From VHCN01 sp964589935 (GTDB taxonomy: Bacteria > Verrucomicrobiota > Verrucomicrobiia > Limisphaerales > VHCN01): a DNA stretch of 64,000 bases. Positions 9,008-18,000 of this stretch are shown piece by piece. The first letter of the stretch is position 1, and every line of letters begins with the position of its first letter. A model generated the notes under the pieces. That model ran no database searches. It saw only the letters and a list, made by a program, of their open reading frames with translations, and was not told where the DNA came from. The stretch is taken from the NCBI GenBank assembly GCA_964589935.1, contig CAZPVD010000005.1, positions 1-64,000 of the forward strand, read 5' to 3'. A program made the translations under genes and the position numbers.

Positions 9008-10126
9008 ATGGACGAACGCATCCGCATCCTGCACGTCGTCCTCTCGCTCGAACCGGGCGGCATGGAGAACGGCGTGGTGAACGTCGCGCGGATGCTCAAC
9101 CCGGAGGAGTTTGAAGTCCACGTCGCCTGCCTCGAACGGCGTGGCGTGTATGCCGACCGTCTGCCTAATCCCGCCAATTGCGTCGTGCTCGACAAACCGC
9201 CGGGCTTTTCATGGCCCACGGTGCGCCGGCTCGCATCACTCATTGCTCGCGTGCAGCCGCACGTCATTCACAGCCACAATCTCGGCCCGCTCGTCTATTC
9301 GATCTGGTCCACGGCATGGGGTTTCTGGAAGCCCATCCTGCAAGGTGAGCACGGCCAGTTGGTCGGCGAGCAGGGAAAGCCGCAAATGCTGCGCCGCCGC
9401 GCGCGCTACTACGCCCGTTGCGCGAAGGTCCACACCGTCTCCCACAGTTTGCGGCAGCACCTGGTTGATCTCGGCCTGCCGGCGAGGAAGATCGTCGCGC
9501 TGGTCAACGGCGTGGACATGAAACGCTTCGCGCCCGGCGACCGTGCCGCGGCGCGCAAACAAATCGGCCTTCCCGTTGATGGGCACGTTGTCGGCATCGT
9601 GGGGCGCTTCGATAAAATCAAGCGTCACGCGCACATGATCGAAGCCTTCGCGCTGCTCGTGAGGCAATTGCCCGGCGCGCAACTGCTCATCGTCGGCGGC
9701 GGCGGGCCGGAGCGTGAGAATGTCGAGCGCCTCGTCCGCGAAAGTCCCGTTGGAAAACAGATTCACCTTGCCGGTTTTCAAGGCGAACCGTGCCCGTATT
9801 ATCAGGCGATGGATGTTTTGGCTTCGCCGAGCATCGCCGAGGGCCTTTCCAACGTCATCCTTGAGGCGATGGCCTGCGGTGTGCCCGTGCTGTGTCACGG
9901 GGCGTGCGGCAACACCGAGGTCGTCTCGCACGGCGTGGACGGCTTGGTTTCCGACCTGAAAGAAGTGGAGGGATTGTCACGGGAACTTCACTCCGCCTTG
10001 GCCGGGCCGGAACGTCTGGCCGCGATGGGCCACGCGGCGCGCGCAAAGATCGAGGCGAAGTTCTCCATCGCCAACATGGTTCGCCAATACGAGGCGGTGT
10101 ATCGCGAGGTGGCCGGGAGACGTTGA
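9008..10126 (+). CDS. family 4 glycosyltransferase
   Basis: GT-B fold retaining glycosyltransferase. The N-terminal domain begins ILHVVLSLEPGGMENGV, the glycine-rich acceptor-side loop typical of GT4. A central HSHNLGP segment follows, and the donor-binding domain contains VGIVGRFDKIKRH, LLIVGGGGPE and the E-x7-E signature in EGLSNVILEAMACGVPV. Length (372 residues) is normal. The ATG at 9008 lies 9 bp after the GT2 stop, so the two are probably co-transcribed. It likely adds a sugar to the exopolysaccharide repeat unit on the cytoplasmic face. It closes the operon; a strong promoter for the next gene follows. Confidence 0.9.
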   Translation: MDERIRILHVVLSLEPGGMENGVVNVARMLNPEEFEVHVACLERRGVYADRLPNPANCVVLDKPPGFSWPTVRRLASLIARVQPHVIHSHNLGPLVYSIWSTAWGFWKPILQGEHGQLVGEQGKPQMLRRRARYYARCAKVHTVSHSLRQHLVDLGLPARKIVALVNGVDMKRFAPGDRAAARKQIGLPVDGHVVGIVGRFDKIKRHAHMIEAFALLVRQLPGAQLLIVGGGGPERENVERLVRESPVGKQIHLAGFQGEPCPYYQAMDVLASPSIAEGLSNVILEAMACGVPVLCHGACGNTEVVSHGVDGLVSDLKEVEGLSRELHSALAGPERLAAMGHAARAKIEAKFSIANMVRQYEAVYREVAGRR

Positions 10127-10164
10127 AGGGCGATTTTCGCCGGTTTTGGCTGAAAAATAGGGGC

Positions 10165-10192
10165 TTGACGCGCGGGGCGCTTCGCCTATTCT
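10165..10192 (+). promoter_or_regulatory. sigma70-type promoter for the lysozyme-like gene
   Basis: TTGACG (10165-10170) and TATTCT (10187-10192) are separated by 16 bases, ahead of the ATG at 10237. Both boxes are close to the sigma70 consensus in an otherwise GC-rich spacer. Confidence 0.6.
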
Positions 10193-10236
10193 CCGCCCCG
10201 CTTTGCAGACCGCCGGTCTGTAATGTAGTCTAACTC

Positions 10237-10671
10237 ATGCGCGGCTGGATTTTCAGCTTGGTTTTAGGGGGTGCGTTGCTCGGCTTTGACGCCGCGGCGA
10301 TGCCGCTGCGGCAATCCCTGGCCATGTTCGAGTCCGGCGCGACCGGCTGGGCGCGCAGCGAGGCTGACCTCAAGCGCGGCGGCCACGGCGAAGTGAGCCG
10401 CTTCCAGATTCTCCCCGAAGTCTGGCGGCAATACACCAAGTCCAGCGACTACGACAACCCCGAAGTGGCTTGGACCGTCACGCAGCGTATTCTGGCCGAC
10501 CGCACCAAACACTTCCGCGAGGCCACCGGCCGCGAGCCGAACGCGCTTGAACTCTACCTGCTCTGGAACAAGCCCGGCAGTTTCGAGGCCGCGGGCTACG
10601 TCCCCACGAAGGTCAAGTCCGTCTATCGCCAGCGCGCCCAGCGCTTCGCCAACCTCCACGACGGGCGCTGA
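10237..10671 (+). CDS. small secreted lysozyme/transglycosylase-like protein
   Basis: A 144-residue protein with a signal peptide (MRGWIFSLVLGGALLGFDAAA). The mature part resembles a compact lytic-transglycosylase fold: an early Glu in SLAMFESGATG at the catalytic position, GEVSRFQILPEVW in place of the usual GLMQ..P motif, NPEVAWTVTQRIL, and ELYLLWNKPG near the end. That match is by motif order only, so peptidoglycan cleavage is an inference. It has its own promoter at 10165-10192 and is convergent with the DUF1080 gene 39 bp downstream, so it is probably monocistronic. Confidence 0.6.
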   Translation: MRGWIFSLVLGGALLGFDAAAMPLRQSLAMFESGATGWARSEADLKRGGHGEVSRFQILPEVWRQYTKSSDYDNPEVAWTVTQRILADRTKHFREATGREPNALELYLLWNKPGSFEAAGYVPTKVKSVYRQRAQRFANLHDGR

Positions 10672-10710
10672 AATTCGCCGCAATTTCTCGCAGAAGTTCC
10701 CGATTTCTTC

Positions 10711-11313
10711 TTACGGCAACTCCTTGATCTGGATGTGCCGGTATTCCATCTGGTCACGGTCGGCTTCGAGGCCGATGGGGCCGGAGGGCGGGAGCTTGAA
10801 GGCGGCTTCGAGCACCTCGCCGTTGCAGGTGCAGACGGCGACGTTGTCCTTCACAGTGACTTCAATCGTGTTCCAGTCCTGCGCCTTGTATTTCTTCAAC
10901 TCCTTGTAAGGGCCGGCCACGAGGTAGTCGCGGCACTGGAGCTGTGGCTTGCGGAGAAAGATGCCGCTGTCCGCGTTCACCGCGGCACGGAACTCGAGCT
11001 TGAGGTGGAAGTTTTTCGGGAACTCAGCGGTCGTCCACATCTGGCGCAGGCGCGGGCCTTTGGCAGCATCGTGCGGGTTGACAACGAGGATCTCGCCCTT
11101 CGCGGTGTAACGTCCGTCGCTCGCCTCGCTCTTGCCGTCGAAGGATTCCAAAATCTTCTGATCCTTGTCGCGATAGCCCCAGCCGGTGAGGTCTTTGCCG
11201 TTGTAAAGGCTCGTGTAGCCGGCATCGGGCTTCCAGTTGGCGGCGACGGTTGTGAGACTGGTGAACGCGATCAGGGCGACGGTGGCGAAGGTTTTCGTGC
11301 GGAGTGATTTCAT
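10711..11313 (-). CDS. DUF1080 / 3-keto-disaccharide hydrolase-type secreted protein
   Basis: Secreted protein of the DUF1080 (3-keto-disaccharide hydrolase, LamG-like jelly-roll) family. A signal peptide covers residues 1-25 (ends TTVAA-N). The family hallmarks YTSLYNGKDLTGW near the N-terminus, FHLKLEFRA, DSGIFLR in the middle, DWNTIEVTV, and GPIGLEADRDQMEYRHIQIKEL at the C-terminus are all present. Length of 200 residues is typical. Members are abundant in Verrucomicrobiota and Planctomycetota and act on, or bind, oxidised sugars. A DUF1501 gene lies directly upstream on the same strand, 57 bp away, so the two may be co-transcribed. Confidence 0.87.
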   Translation of the reverse strand: MKSLRTKTFATVALIAFTSLTTVAANWKPDAGYTSLYNGKDLTGWGYRDKDQKILESFDGKSEASDGRYTAKGEILVVNPHDAAKGPRLRQMWTTAEFPKNFHLKLEFRAAVNADSGIFLRKPQLQCRDYLVAGPYKELKKYKAQDWNTIEVTVKDNVAVCTCNGEVLEAAFKLPPSGPIGLEADRDQMEYRHIQIKELP

Positions 11314-11370
11314 GCGCGGGAGTGAAACACAGAGACGCGGCGTTGCGCACGGAATTTTTTCAACGGCAAC

Positions 11371-12777
11371 TCAGATGAGTTCCTTGATCGGCTCACCGTT
11401 CACCACGATGTAGCGCGGGCGCCGCTGATGATCCTCGTAAGTCGTGTCGAGCGGCACGCCCATGTGATGATAAATCGTCGCCGCGAGGTCGCCCGGCGTG
11501 ACGGGACGCTCGGCGATCTGCCCGCCGTCGCGCTCGCTCGCGCCGATGACCTGCCCGTGGCGGAAGCCGCCGCCGGCAATCGTCGCCGAGCAGACATACG
11601 GCCAGTGGTTGCGGCCGTCGGTGCTGCCCTGCGTGCCGAGTTGCGGCGAGCGGCCAAACTCGCCCATCGCGATCACGAGCACGTCATTTTGCAAGCCGCG
11701 CTCGTGGATGTCGCTGACGAGCGTCGTCAGCACATGATCGAAGACCGGCAGCAGCGGGCGCAGGCCGTTCCAGATGCCGCCGTAGGGCGGGATGTTATCG
11801 CCGTGCGTGTCCCACGTGCCGGACGCGGAATGGTTGCTGAGGTCAATCGTCACGAAACTAACGCCGCGTTCGACGAGCCGCCGCGCGAGCAATGCCTGCC
11901 GCGCCCAGTCGTGCGAACCATAGCGTTCGACCGTGCGCGCATCTTCCTTCGACAAATCAAACGCCTCCTGCGCGCGCGAGCCAGCGACGAGATCGAAGGC
12001 CTGCTGGCTGAACCGGTCGAATCCTTCTATTGCGCCCGAGTTGTCCATGTCGCGCCGCAGCGTGTCCATCTGCTCGCGCAACGAGCGGCGCGTGCGCAGG
12101 CGATCCATCGTGAGTTCCGCCGGCAGTTGGAAAAGTTGACCGACATTGTTTCCGTTGAAGGGATCGAAAGCCTTGCCGAGCCAGCCGCCCCAAGCGATGT
12201 GCGAGCGGCTCTTCATGTTCAGAGCGACGTAGGGCGGCATCCCTGGCTGGTTCGCACCGCGGAACTTCGCCACGATGGAGCCGATGGCTGGATGCAGGTG
12301 GCCCTGCGGATTCGTGCGCGGATCGGATTCGAGGCTGCCGGTCTGGAAAACATGCGTCGGCTCGTGGTTGCTCAGGCGCGCGTCCATCGAGCGGATGATC
12401 GTCATCTTGTCGAGCATCGCGGCCTGCTTGGGCAGATACTCGCAGATGTGGACGCCGGGGAGCTTCGTCGGAATGTCCTTGAACGGCCCGCGAATCTCGC
12501 GCGGCGCGGCGGGCTTCACGTCCCACGTGTCAATGTGGCTCGGCCCGCCAGTCATCCACACGAGGATGACACTCTTGTTGCCCTTGAGCGAACGACCCGC
12601 GTCCGCCGCCTCGCTGCGCGCGCGCAACAGCGACGGCAGCGTGATGCCTGCCAAGCCCGCGAGGCCGGCCTTCAACACGCTGCGCCGGCTGTGGACGACG
12701 AGCCCCTCGCGCTCGCGCGGCTGGAAAAAGGCAAAGGCGTGGTTCGCCGAGTGCGAATGCTTTCCCGCTGATGGCAT
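11371..12777 (-). CDS. DUF1501 protein, Tat-exported
   Basis: DUF1501 (alkaline-phosphatase/sulfatase-superfamily-like) protein. A twin-arginine signal SRRSVLKAGLAGLAG starts near residue 30. The family core follows: KSVILVWMTGGPSHIDTWDVKP, MTIIRSMDA, SNHEPTH, a VTIDLSNHSASGTWDTHGDN segment, and VIAMGEFGRSPQ. The C-terminus ATIYHHMGVPLDTTY is also typical. The ATG at 12777 was kept because the long n-region is common before Tat motifs. DUF1501 genes usually pair with a PSD1 (DUF1549/DUF1553) cytochrome gene; here no partner is adjacent. The biochemical function of the family is not established. Confidence 0.85.
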   Translation of the reverse strand: MPSAGKHSHSANHAFAFFQPREREGLVVHSRRSVLKAGLAGLAGITLPSLLRARSEAADAGRSLKGNKSVILVWMTGGPSHIDTWDVKPAAPREIRGPFKDIPTKLPGVHICEYLPKQAAMLDKMTIIRSMDARLSNHEPTHVFQTGSLESDPRTNPQGHLHPAIGSIVAKFRGANQPGMPPYVALNMKSRSHIAWGGWLGKAFDPFNGNNVGQLFQLPAELTMDRLRTRRSLREQMDTLRRDMDNSGAIEGFDRFSQQAFDLVAGSRAQEAFDLSKEDARTVERYGSHDWARQALLARRLVERGVSFVTIDLSNHSASGTWDTHGDNIPPYGGIWNGLRPLLPVFDHVLTTLVSDIHERGLQNDVLVIAMGEFGRSPQLGTQGSTDGRNHWPYVCSATIAGGGFRHGQVIGASERDGGQIAERPVTPGDLAATIYHHMGVPLDTTYEDHQRRPRYIVVNGEPIKELI

Positions 12778-12808
12778 GGTCGCAATCTAAAGCCCGCGCT
12801 GAAGGCCG

Positions 12809-14134
12809 TCAAAACTTTTGACTCGGCGAATCATGACCGTCCGTCGCGAATCGTGCGAGGAAGTCGGCAATGTGCATTGCCTCGATGTGCCCGGCGCCCG
12901 CTCGCGCGAGGCCGGCGCGGATTTGCAGCAGGCAGCCGGGGTTCGTCGTGACGACGATCTGCGCGCCGGTGCGGAGGATGTTCTCGATTTTTCGCCGTTG
13001 CAGACGTTCCGCCATCTCCGGCTCGGTGAGGTTGTAGCTGCCCGCGCTACCGCAGCACACGTCCGACTCGGGTAGCTCGACGTAGTTCACGCTTACGACC
13101 GACTTCACCAGTTCGCGGGGCTGCCGCGTGATGCGCTGCGGATGCGCGAGATGACACGCGTCGTGATAGGTGACTTTCGTCGAGGCAATAGGCGATGGGC
13201 GATGGGCGATGGACGAAGATTGCTCCGTGCCTCTCGCCTCAAATGCCTCTCGCCTCTCGCCTGCCAGCACTTCGGTCAAATCCTTCACCTTCGCGCTGAA
13301 AGCCGCACCGCGCGCAGCCCATTGCGGATCGTCGTGGAGCAAATGGCCGTATTCCTTGAGCGTCGAGCCGCAACCAGCGGCGTTGATGACGATGGCGTCG
13401 AGGCCGAACCGCTCGAACACGGCGATGTTCCGCCGCGCGCACTCGCGCGCCTCCGCGAGGTTGCCGCCGTGCGCGAAGAGCGCGCCACAGCAGCCCTGTG
13501 CGCGAGGCGTGACAACCTCGTAGCCGGCGCGATTGAGCAGGCGCACGCTGTTTGCGTTCGTGTCGCCGAACATTACGCTCATCACGCAACCACTTATGAA
13601 GCCGACACGGCCCTGCGAAGCCAGCGGCATGGCAGGAGAAACTTCCGGCAACTGAACCTCGCTCAACTCATCCGGCACGAGCGCGAGCGCATCGCGGGCG
13701 AACTTTGGCATGAACTTTTCCATGCCCGTGACTTTCGCAAACTTCGCCGGCAGCAGCGCGAGCTTCATCCGCCAGGGATGCGGGAAGATTTTCTCGATGA
13801 CGAGCCGGCGCAGCACGGTTTGAAAAATCGAACGGCGATGATGATGCTCGATGTGGTCGCGCGCGGCTTCGAGGAGCGCGCCGTATTGCACGCCGCTCGG
13901 GCAGGCGGCCTCGCACGCGCGGCAGCCGAGGCAGAGGTCCACGTGCCGCGCCGCCGCGCCGGCGACGGGCAAACGGCCGTCCTGCATCGCCCGCATGAGG
14001 TAGATGCGGCCGCGGGGCGAGTCGTTCTCGTTGCCTGTTTCGAGATACGTTGGGCACGAGCCGAGGCACAGGCCGCAGTGGACGCACGCGAGCGCCTTTT
14101 GCTCATCGAGAAATGGTTCCGGCGCGGTCGTCAC
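12809..14134 (-). CDS. glcF: glycolate oxidase iron-sulfur subunit GlcF
   Basis: Electron-transfer subunit of membrane-associated glycolate oxidase. Two 4Fe-4S motifs are near the N-terminus (CVHCGLCLGSCP and CLGCRACEAACP), followed by two CCG domains (GCCGALFAHGGN, and the later CCGSAGSYNL). The start is a GTG at 14134 overlapping the glcE stop as GTGA, indicating translational coupling. Residues about 290-317 (Ser/Pro-rich, between GERREAFEA and VTYHDACH) are an insertion encoded by heptanucleotide repeats, sitting just before the second CCG domain. The gene order is glcE-glcF; the catalytic glcD gene is not in the window. Confidence 0.88.
   Translation of the reverse strand: MTTAPEPFLDEQKALACVHCGLCLGSCPTYLETGNENDSPRGRIYLMRAMQDGRLPVAGAAARHVDLCLGCRACEAACPSGVQYGALLEAARDHIEHHHRRSIFQTVLRRLVIEKIFPHPWRMKLALLPAKFAKVTGMEKFMPKFARDALALVPDELSEVQLPEVSPAMPLASQGRVGFISGCVMSVMFGDTNANSVRLLNRAGYEVVTPRAQGCCGALFAHGGNLAEARECARRNIAVFERFGLDAIVINAAGCGSTLKEYGHLLHDDPQWAARGAAFSAKVKDLTEVLAGERREAFEARGTEQSSSIAHRPSPIASTKVTYHDACHLAHPQRITRQPRELVKSVVSVNYVELPESDVCCGSAGSYNLTEPEMAERLQRRKIENILRTGAQIVVTTNPGCLLQIRAGLARAGAGHIEAMHIADFLARFATDGHDSPSQKF
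13184..13265. repeat. two heptanucleotide arrays inside glcF
   Basis: Three perfect GGCGATG units at 13191-13211 with degenerate flanking copies, and an imperfect GCCTCTC array at 13229-13265. Both fall in the variable loop of glcF. A change of one unit (7 bp) would shift the reading frame. Confidence 0.75.
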
Positions 14135-15057
14135 AAATCGGGTTCGGGCAAAATGTGTTTTGGATCGAACGTGTCCTTCACCCGACGCAGCAGCGCGGGC
14201 AGCTCCGGCTTCGGCGGCAGTGGCCCGCCGCGCGCGAAAATGCAGCCGTTGGCCACGCGAGCAACGAACGGTGCCTCCTCAAGTTTGGCGAGCGTTTCGC
14301 ACAGGCGCGATGGCAGCACGGACCATTTGCGAACGTCGCCGGGCCGCGACCAAAACTGCTCGTCATGTGCGAGGCTCGACGGCTCGGTGAAGCCCAGCGC
14401 GCGCGCCTGCGCGAGCTGCCATTCGACATCCTCGCGCGCCCCGGAAAGACCGAGCACGAAGCCGAGCGGCGAGAGATTGTGCAAGTCGAAAACAACGGGT
14501 GTGAGCGGCGACTCTTGAACTTTTTCGATGAGCGCGGCGGCGTGCGCGAGCGATTCGCAGCGGGCGGTGACAAACTGTTCCGCCTCGGGCAACGGCTGAA
14601 CTTTGAAGGTCGCCTCGACGACGATGCCGAGCGTGCCGCGGCTGCCGATGAAGAGTTTTTGCAGGTCATAGCCCGCGACGTTTTTGACGACGTTGCCGCC
14701 GGAATGAATGAGGCGTCCATCGGCGAGCAGCGCGCCGAGGCCGATGAGGTGTTCGCGCACGGTGCCGTGGCCGCAGCGCCGCGGGCCGGAGAGATTTTCT
14801 TCGAGCAATTCGCGGATTGTCACGCGGTCCGCGAACGGCGGGTCCACGGGCAGCCATTGTCCAGCGGTGGCGAGGCGTGACTGAAGCCCGGCAAGCGTAA
14901 TGCCGGACTCGACCTTCACGGTCATGTCTTCGGGGGCGTGCGCGAGGACGCGGCGGAGCGCGTGCAGGTTCACCTGCAGAAATTTTGCGCCCCGCGCGTG
15001 ATGTTCCGCAAGCGAGGCGGAGAGTTCGGGCAGGTTGTTTGGATCGAGCGTCGTCAC
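14131..15057 (-). CDS. glcE: glycolate oxidase FAD-binding subunit GlcE
   Basis: FAD-binding subunit of glycolate oxidase (PCMH/FAD-linked oxidase fold). Recognisable segments are KVESGITLAGLQSRLA (FAD-binding N-terminal), PVDPPFADRVTIRELLEENLSGP, the GGNVVKNVAGYDLQKLFIGSRGTLGIV signature spread over the centre, and the C-terminal GCIFARGG and DTFDPKHILP. The start is placed at the GTG at 15057. Upstream sequence in this frame only reads through the end of the histidine kinase gene, whose stop is at 15071. The resulting 308 residues suit a short GlcE. It overlaps glcF by four bases, so the pair is one transcription unit, possibly continuing from the two-component genes upstream. Confidence 0.85.
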   Translation of the reverse strand: MTTLDPNNLPELSASLAEHHARGAKFLQVNLHALRRVLAHAPEDMTVKVESGITLAGLQSRLATAGQWLPVDPPFADRVTIRELLEENLSGPRRCGHGTVREHLIGLGALLADGRLIHSGGNVVKNVAGYDLQKLFIGSRGTLGIVVEATFKVQPLPEAEQFVTARCESLAHAAALIEKVQESPLTPVVFDLHNLSPLGFVLGLSGAREDVEWQLAQARALGFTEPSSLAHDEQFWSRPGDVRKWSVLPSRLCETLAKLEEAPFVARVANGCIFARGGPLPPKPELPALLRRVKDTFDPKHILPEPDL

Positions 15058-15070
15058 GCGCGGGACGACG

Positions 15071-18000
15071 TTACTTCGCCTGCAACGCGTCGCGCAAGAC
15101 GGTGAGCAGCTTTTCGACGCTGTAGGGCTTGGCGAGGTAGGCACGCACGCCGAGGGCCTTGAGCTCCTCCATCTTGTCATCTTCGTCGAGGCCGGTGGAG
15201 GCGACGATGGGCAGTTGCGGAGCCATGCGGCGCAGCACGCGCGTGAGGCCGACGCCGTCCATGTGCGGCATCATCACGTCGGTGATGACGCCCTTGATTT
15301 CGGCGCGGTGCTGGCTGAACAACGCGAGCGCCTCGACGCCGTCGGAAGCGGTGAGGACCCGGTAGCCGCACCGCTGAAGGAGTTTTTCCGCCGTTTCGCG
15401 CACGGGCAGCTCATCGTCCACGACGAGGACAAGCTCCTGGTTTCCGTGGGGCAATTCAGACGCCGGCACCGCCGGGCCTTCGGCCATCGGCGCGGGCGTG
15501 GCGGGCAGGTAGATTTTGAAGGCAGTGCCCTTGCCCGCTTCGCTGTGGACTTGGATGAATCCGCCGTGGCTTTTGACAATGCCGAGCACGGTTGAAAGTC
15601 CGAGGCCCGTGCCCTTGCCCGGGTCCTTCGTGGTGAAGAATGGATCGAAAATCTTGTCAATGATCTCGGGCGGAATCCCCGTGCCCGTGTCAATGGACTG
15701 CAGGAGCACGTAGGGGCCGGGTTTGGTGCCGTGCTCCATGCTTGTGAAGACCTCGTCGAGCGTGACGTTTTCCGCCTTGAAGGTGATGGTGCCGCCGTGG
15801 GGCATGGCGTCGCGGGCGTTGACGGCGAGGTTCAGCAGCACTTGGTGAAGATGCGTGGGATCTGCGCGCAACGGCCAGAGATCCTTTGGAATCTTTGAGG
15901 AAAAAGTGATGTTCTTCGGGAAAGTTTCGCGCGCCATGGTGGCCATCTCGTTGATGAGGTGCCGGAGTTGCACGATGACGCGCTCGCCCTCGACGCCGCG
16001 GCCAAACGCGAGGAGCTGCTTGACGATGGCCGTGCCGCGTTGCGCACTCGTCTCGATGGTGTCCACGAGCTTTTCAAACTCGTGCGGCGGCAGGCCGGCG
16101 CGCAGGAGCGTGGATGACATGAGGATGGGCGCGAGGATGTTGTTGAGATCGTGCGCGACGCCGCCGGCAAGCGTGCCGATGCTGTCCATGCGCTGCGCGC
16201 GGAGGAACTGGCTTTCGAGCTGTTTCTTCTCGGTGAGATCGGTGTTGATGGCGAGGATGGATTTGGGCTGGTTCTGTGCGTCGCGGAGGAGCGTCCAGCG
16301 GCTGTTGACGATGACGGGCTTGCCAGCCTTGTTTTCCTTTCGCAATTCACCGCTCCATTCGCCGCGGGCGAGCACGCCTTCGACGGCCGTGTCGAGGTCC
16401 TTCGTCTGCTTGTCGAAGAGATCGGTCACACGCGCGCCGATGGCCTCCTGAGCTGTCCAGCCGAAGAGCCGCTCGGCGCCTTTGTTCCAGTAGAAGATAC
16501 GGCCCTCCATGTCGCGCACGGTGATGGCGTCCTGCGCGAGGTTGAGCAGGCTGGCCTGCTCGGAGATTTTTTGCTGGGCGAGTTTTTCCTCTGTCACGTC
16601 GCGCAACAGGCCGTCCGCGAGGATGGCACCTTCCGATTCATGCGTGGACACGGCGCGGTTTTGAATCCAAATCCACGTGTCGTCCTTGCGCTGGAAGCGG
16701 AACTCCACATTGAACGGCTCGCCGCGCTCGAACAGCGCGGCGTAGGCTGCGCGCACGCGTTGCGCGTCGTCGGGATGAACGCGCCCGAACCAGTGCTGCG
16801 ATTCGCCGCCGTGGCCCATTTCCTCCTCGGTGAAGCCGAGCACGCGCTCGACGTTCGGGCTGATGTAGGTCAGGCGGCCCGCGTCGTCGGCGGTCCACGT
16901 CACGTCAGGGATGTTTGCGACGAGCGAGCGGTATTTTTCCTCGCTGCGCCGGAGCGTGGCCTCGGCGCGGGAGCGTTCGGAAACGTCGTGGACGACAAAG
17001 GCGAAACCCCGCAGCGTGCCGTCGCGCGAGCGCAGCGCGGTGAGCGCGATGTTCGCCCAGAACCGCGTGTCATCCTGCCGCATGCTCCAGCCTTCGTCCT
17101 CGATGCTGCCGACCTGCGCGGCGATCTGGAGGTGCATGTCGGCGCGGCCCTGCGCGACTTCCTCCTCGGGATAAAAGACGGCGAAGTGCCTTCCGAGAAT
17201 GTCGGCCTCCGCGTAACCGCTGAGGCGCTCGCCGCCGGCGTTCCAGTTGGCGACCTTGCCGTGCGGATCGAGCATGATGAACGCGTAGTCCTTCACGCCT
17301 TCGACGAGGAGGCGGAAACGCTCGGCGCTTTCCCGCGCGAGATCGGCGGCGCGTTTGCGCTCGGTGATGTCGCGGCTCGACGCCACCATGCGCCAAGGGC
17401 GTCCGTCGGCGCGGCAGTGGACGGTGCCGCGCGCGAGCATCCAGCGCCACGAGCCGTCCTTGTGCTGGAGTCGGTGCTCCAGCTCAAAAATCCTCACCTT
17501 TCCGTCAAGGCAATCCTGCACGAGCTGGAGCGCGTTCTCGCGGTCGTCGGGATGCAGCCGTCCCGACCACGATTCGTAGCGGTTTGCCATTTCGTCATCC
17601 TCATAGCCGAGGATGGCCTTGAACCGCGGCGAGAGATACGCCTCGTTCGTCTCCATGTTCCAGTCCCACAGGCCGTCGTTGGCGCCCTGCATGGCCAGCT
17701 CGAACCGCTCGTGACTCTGCCGCAACGCCTCCTCGGCCCGCTGGCGGGCGATGGCGGTCGAAATCATGCTCGCCGCCGCCTGAAGGAAGTGAATGTCGTT
17801 CTCGTTGAACGCGCGAATTTTGCGCGTGTGCGCGGCGAGCACGCCGAAGGGCTGCGGTGAGCCTGCGATGGGCACGCTGAGTCCGCCGGCGACTTCGTGC
17901 TGGACGAACAGAGGCGCGTTGTGGAAGCGCTTCTCCTTTGAAATGTCCTCGACGACCACTGGCGCGTTTCGCGCGAGCGTGTAGCCCGCCTGCGAAGCCA

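Noticed and set aside
15058..15180. N-terminal extension of GlcE
   Set aside because: The upstream part of that frame is only the out-of-frame 3' end of the histidine kinase gene; a GTG at 15057 gives a sensible start.
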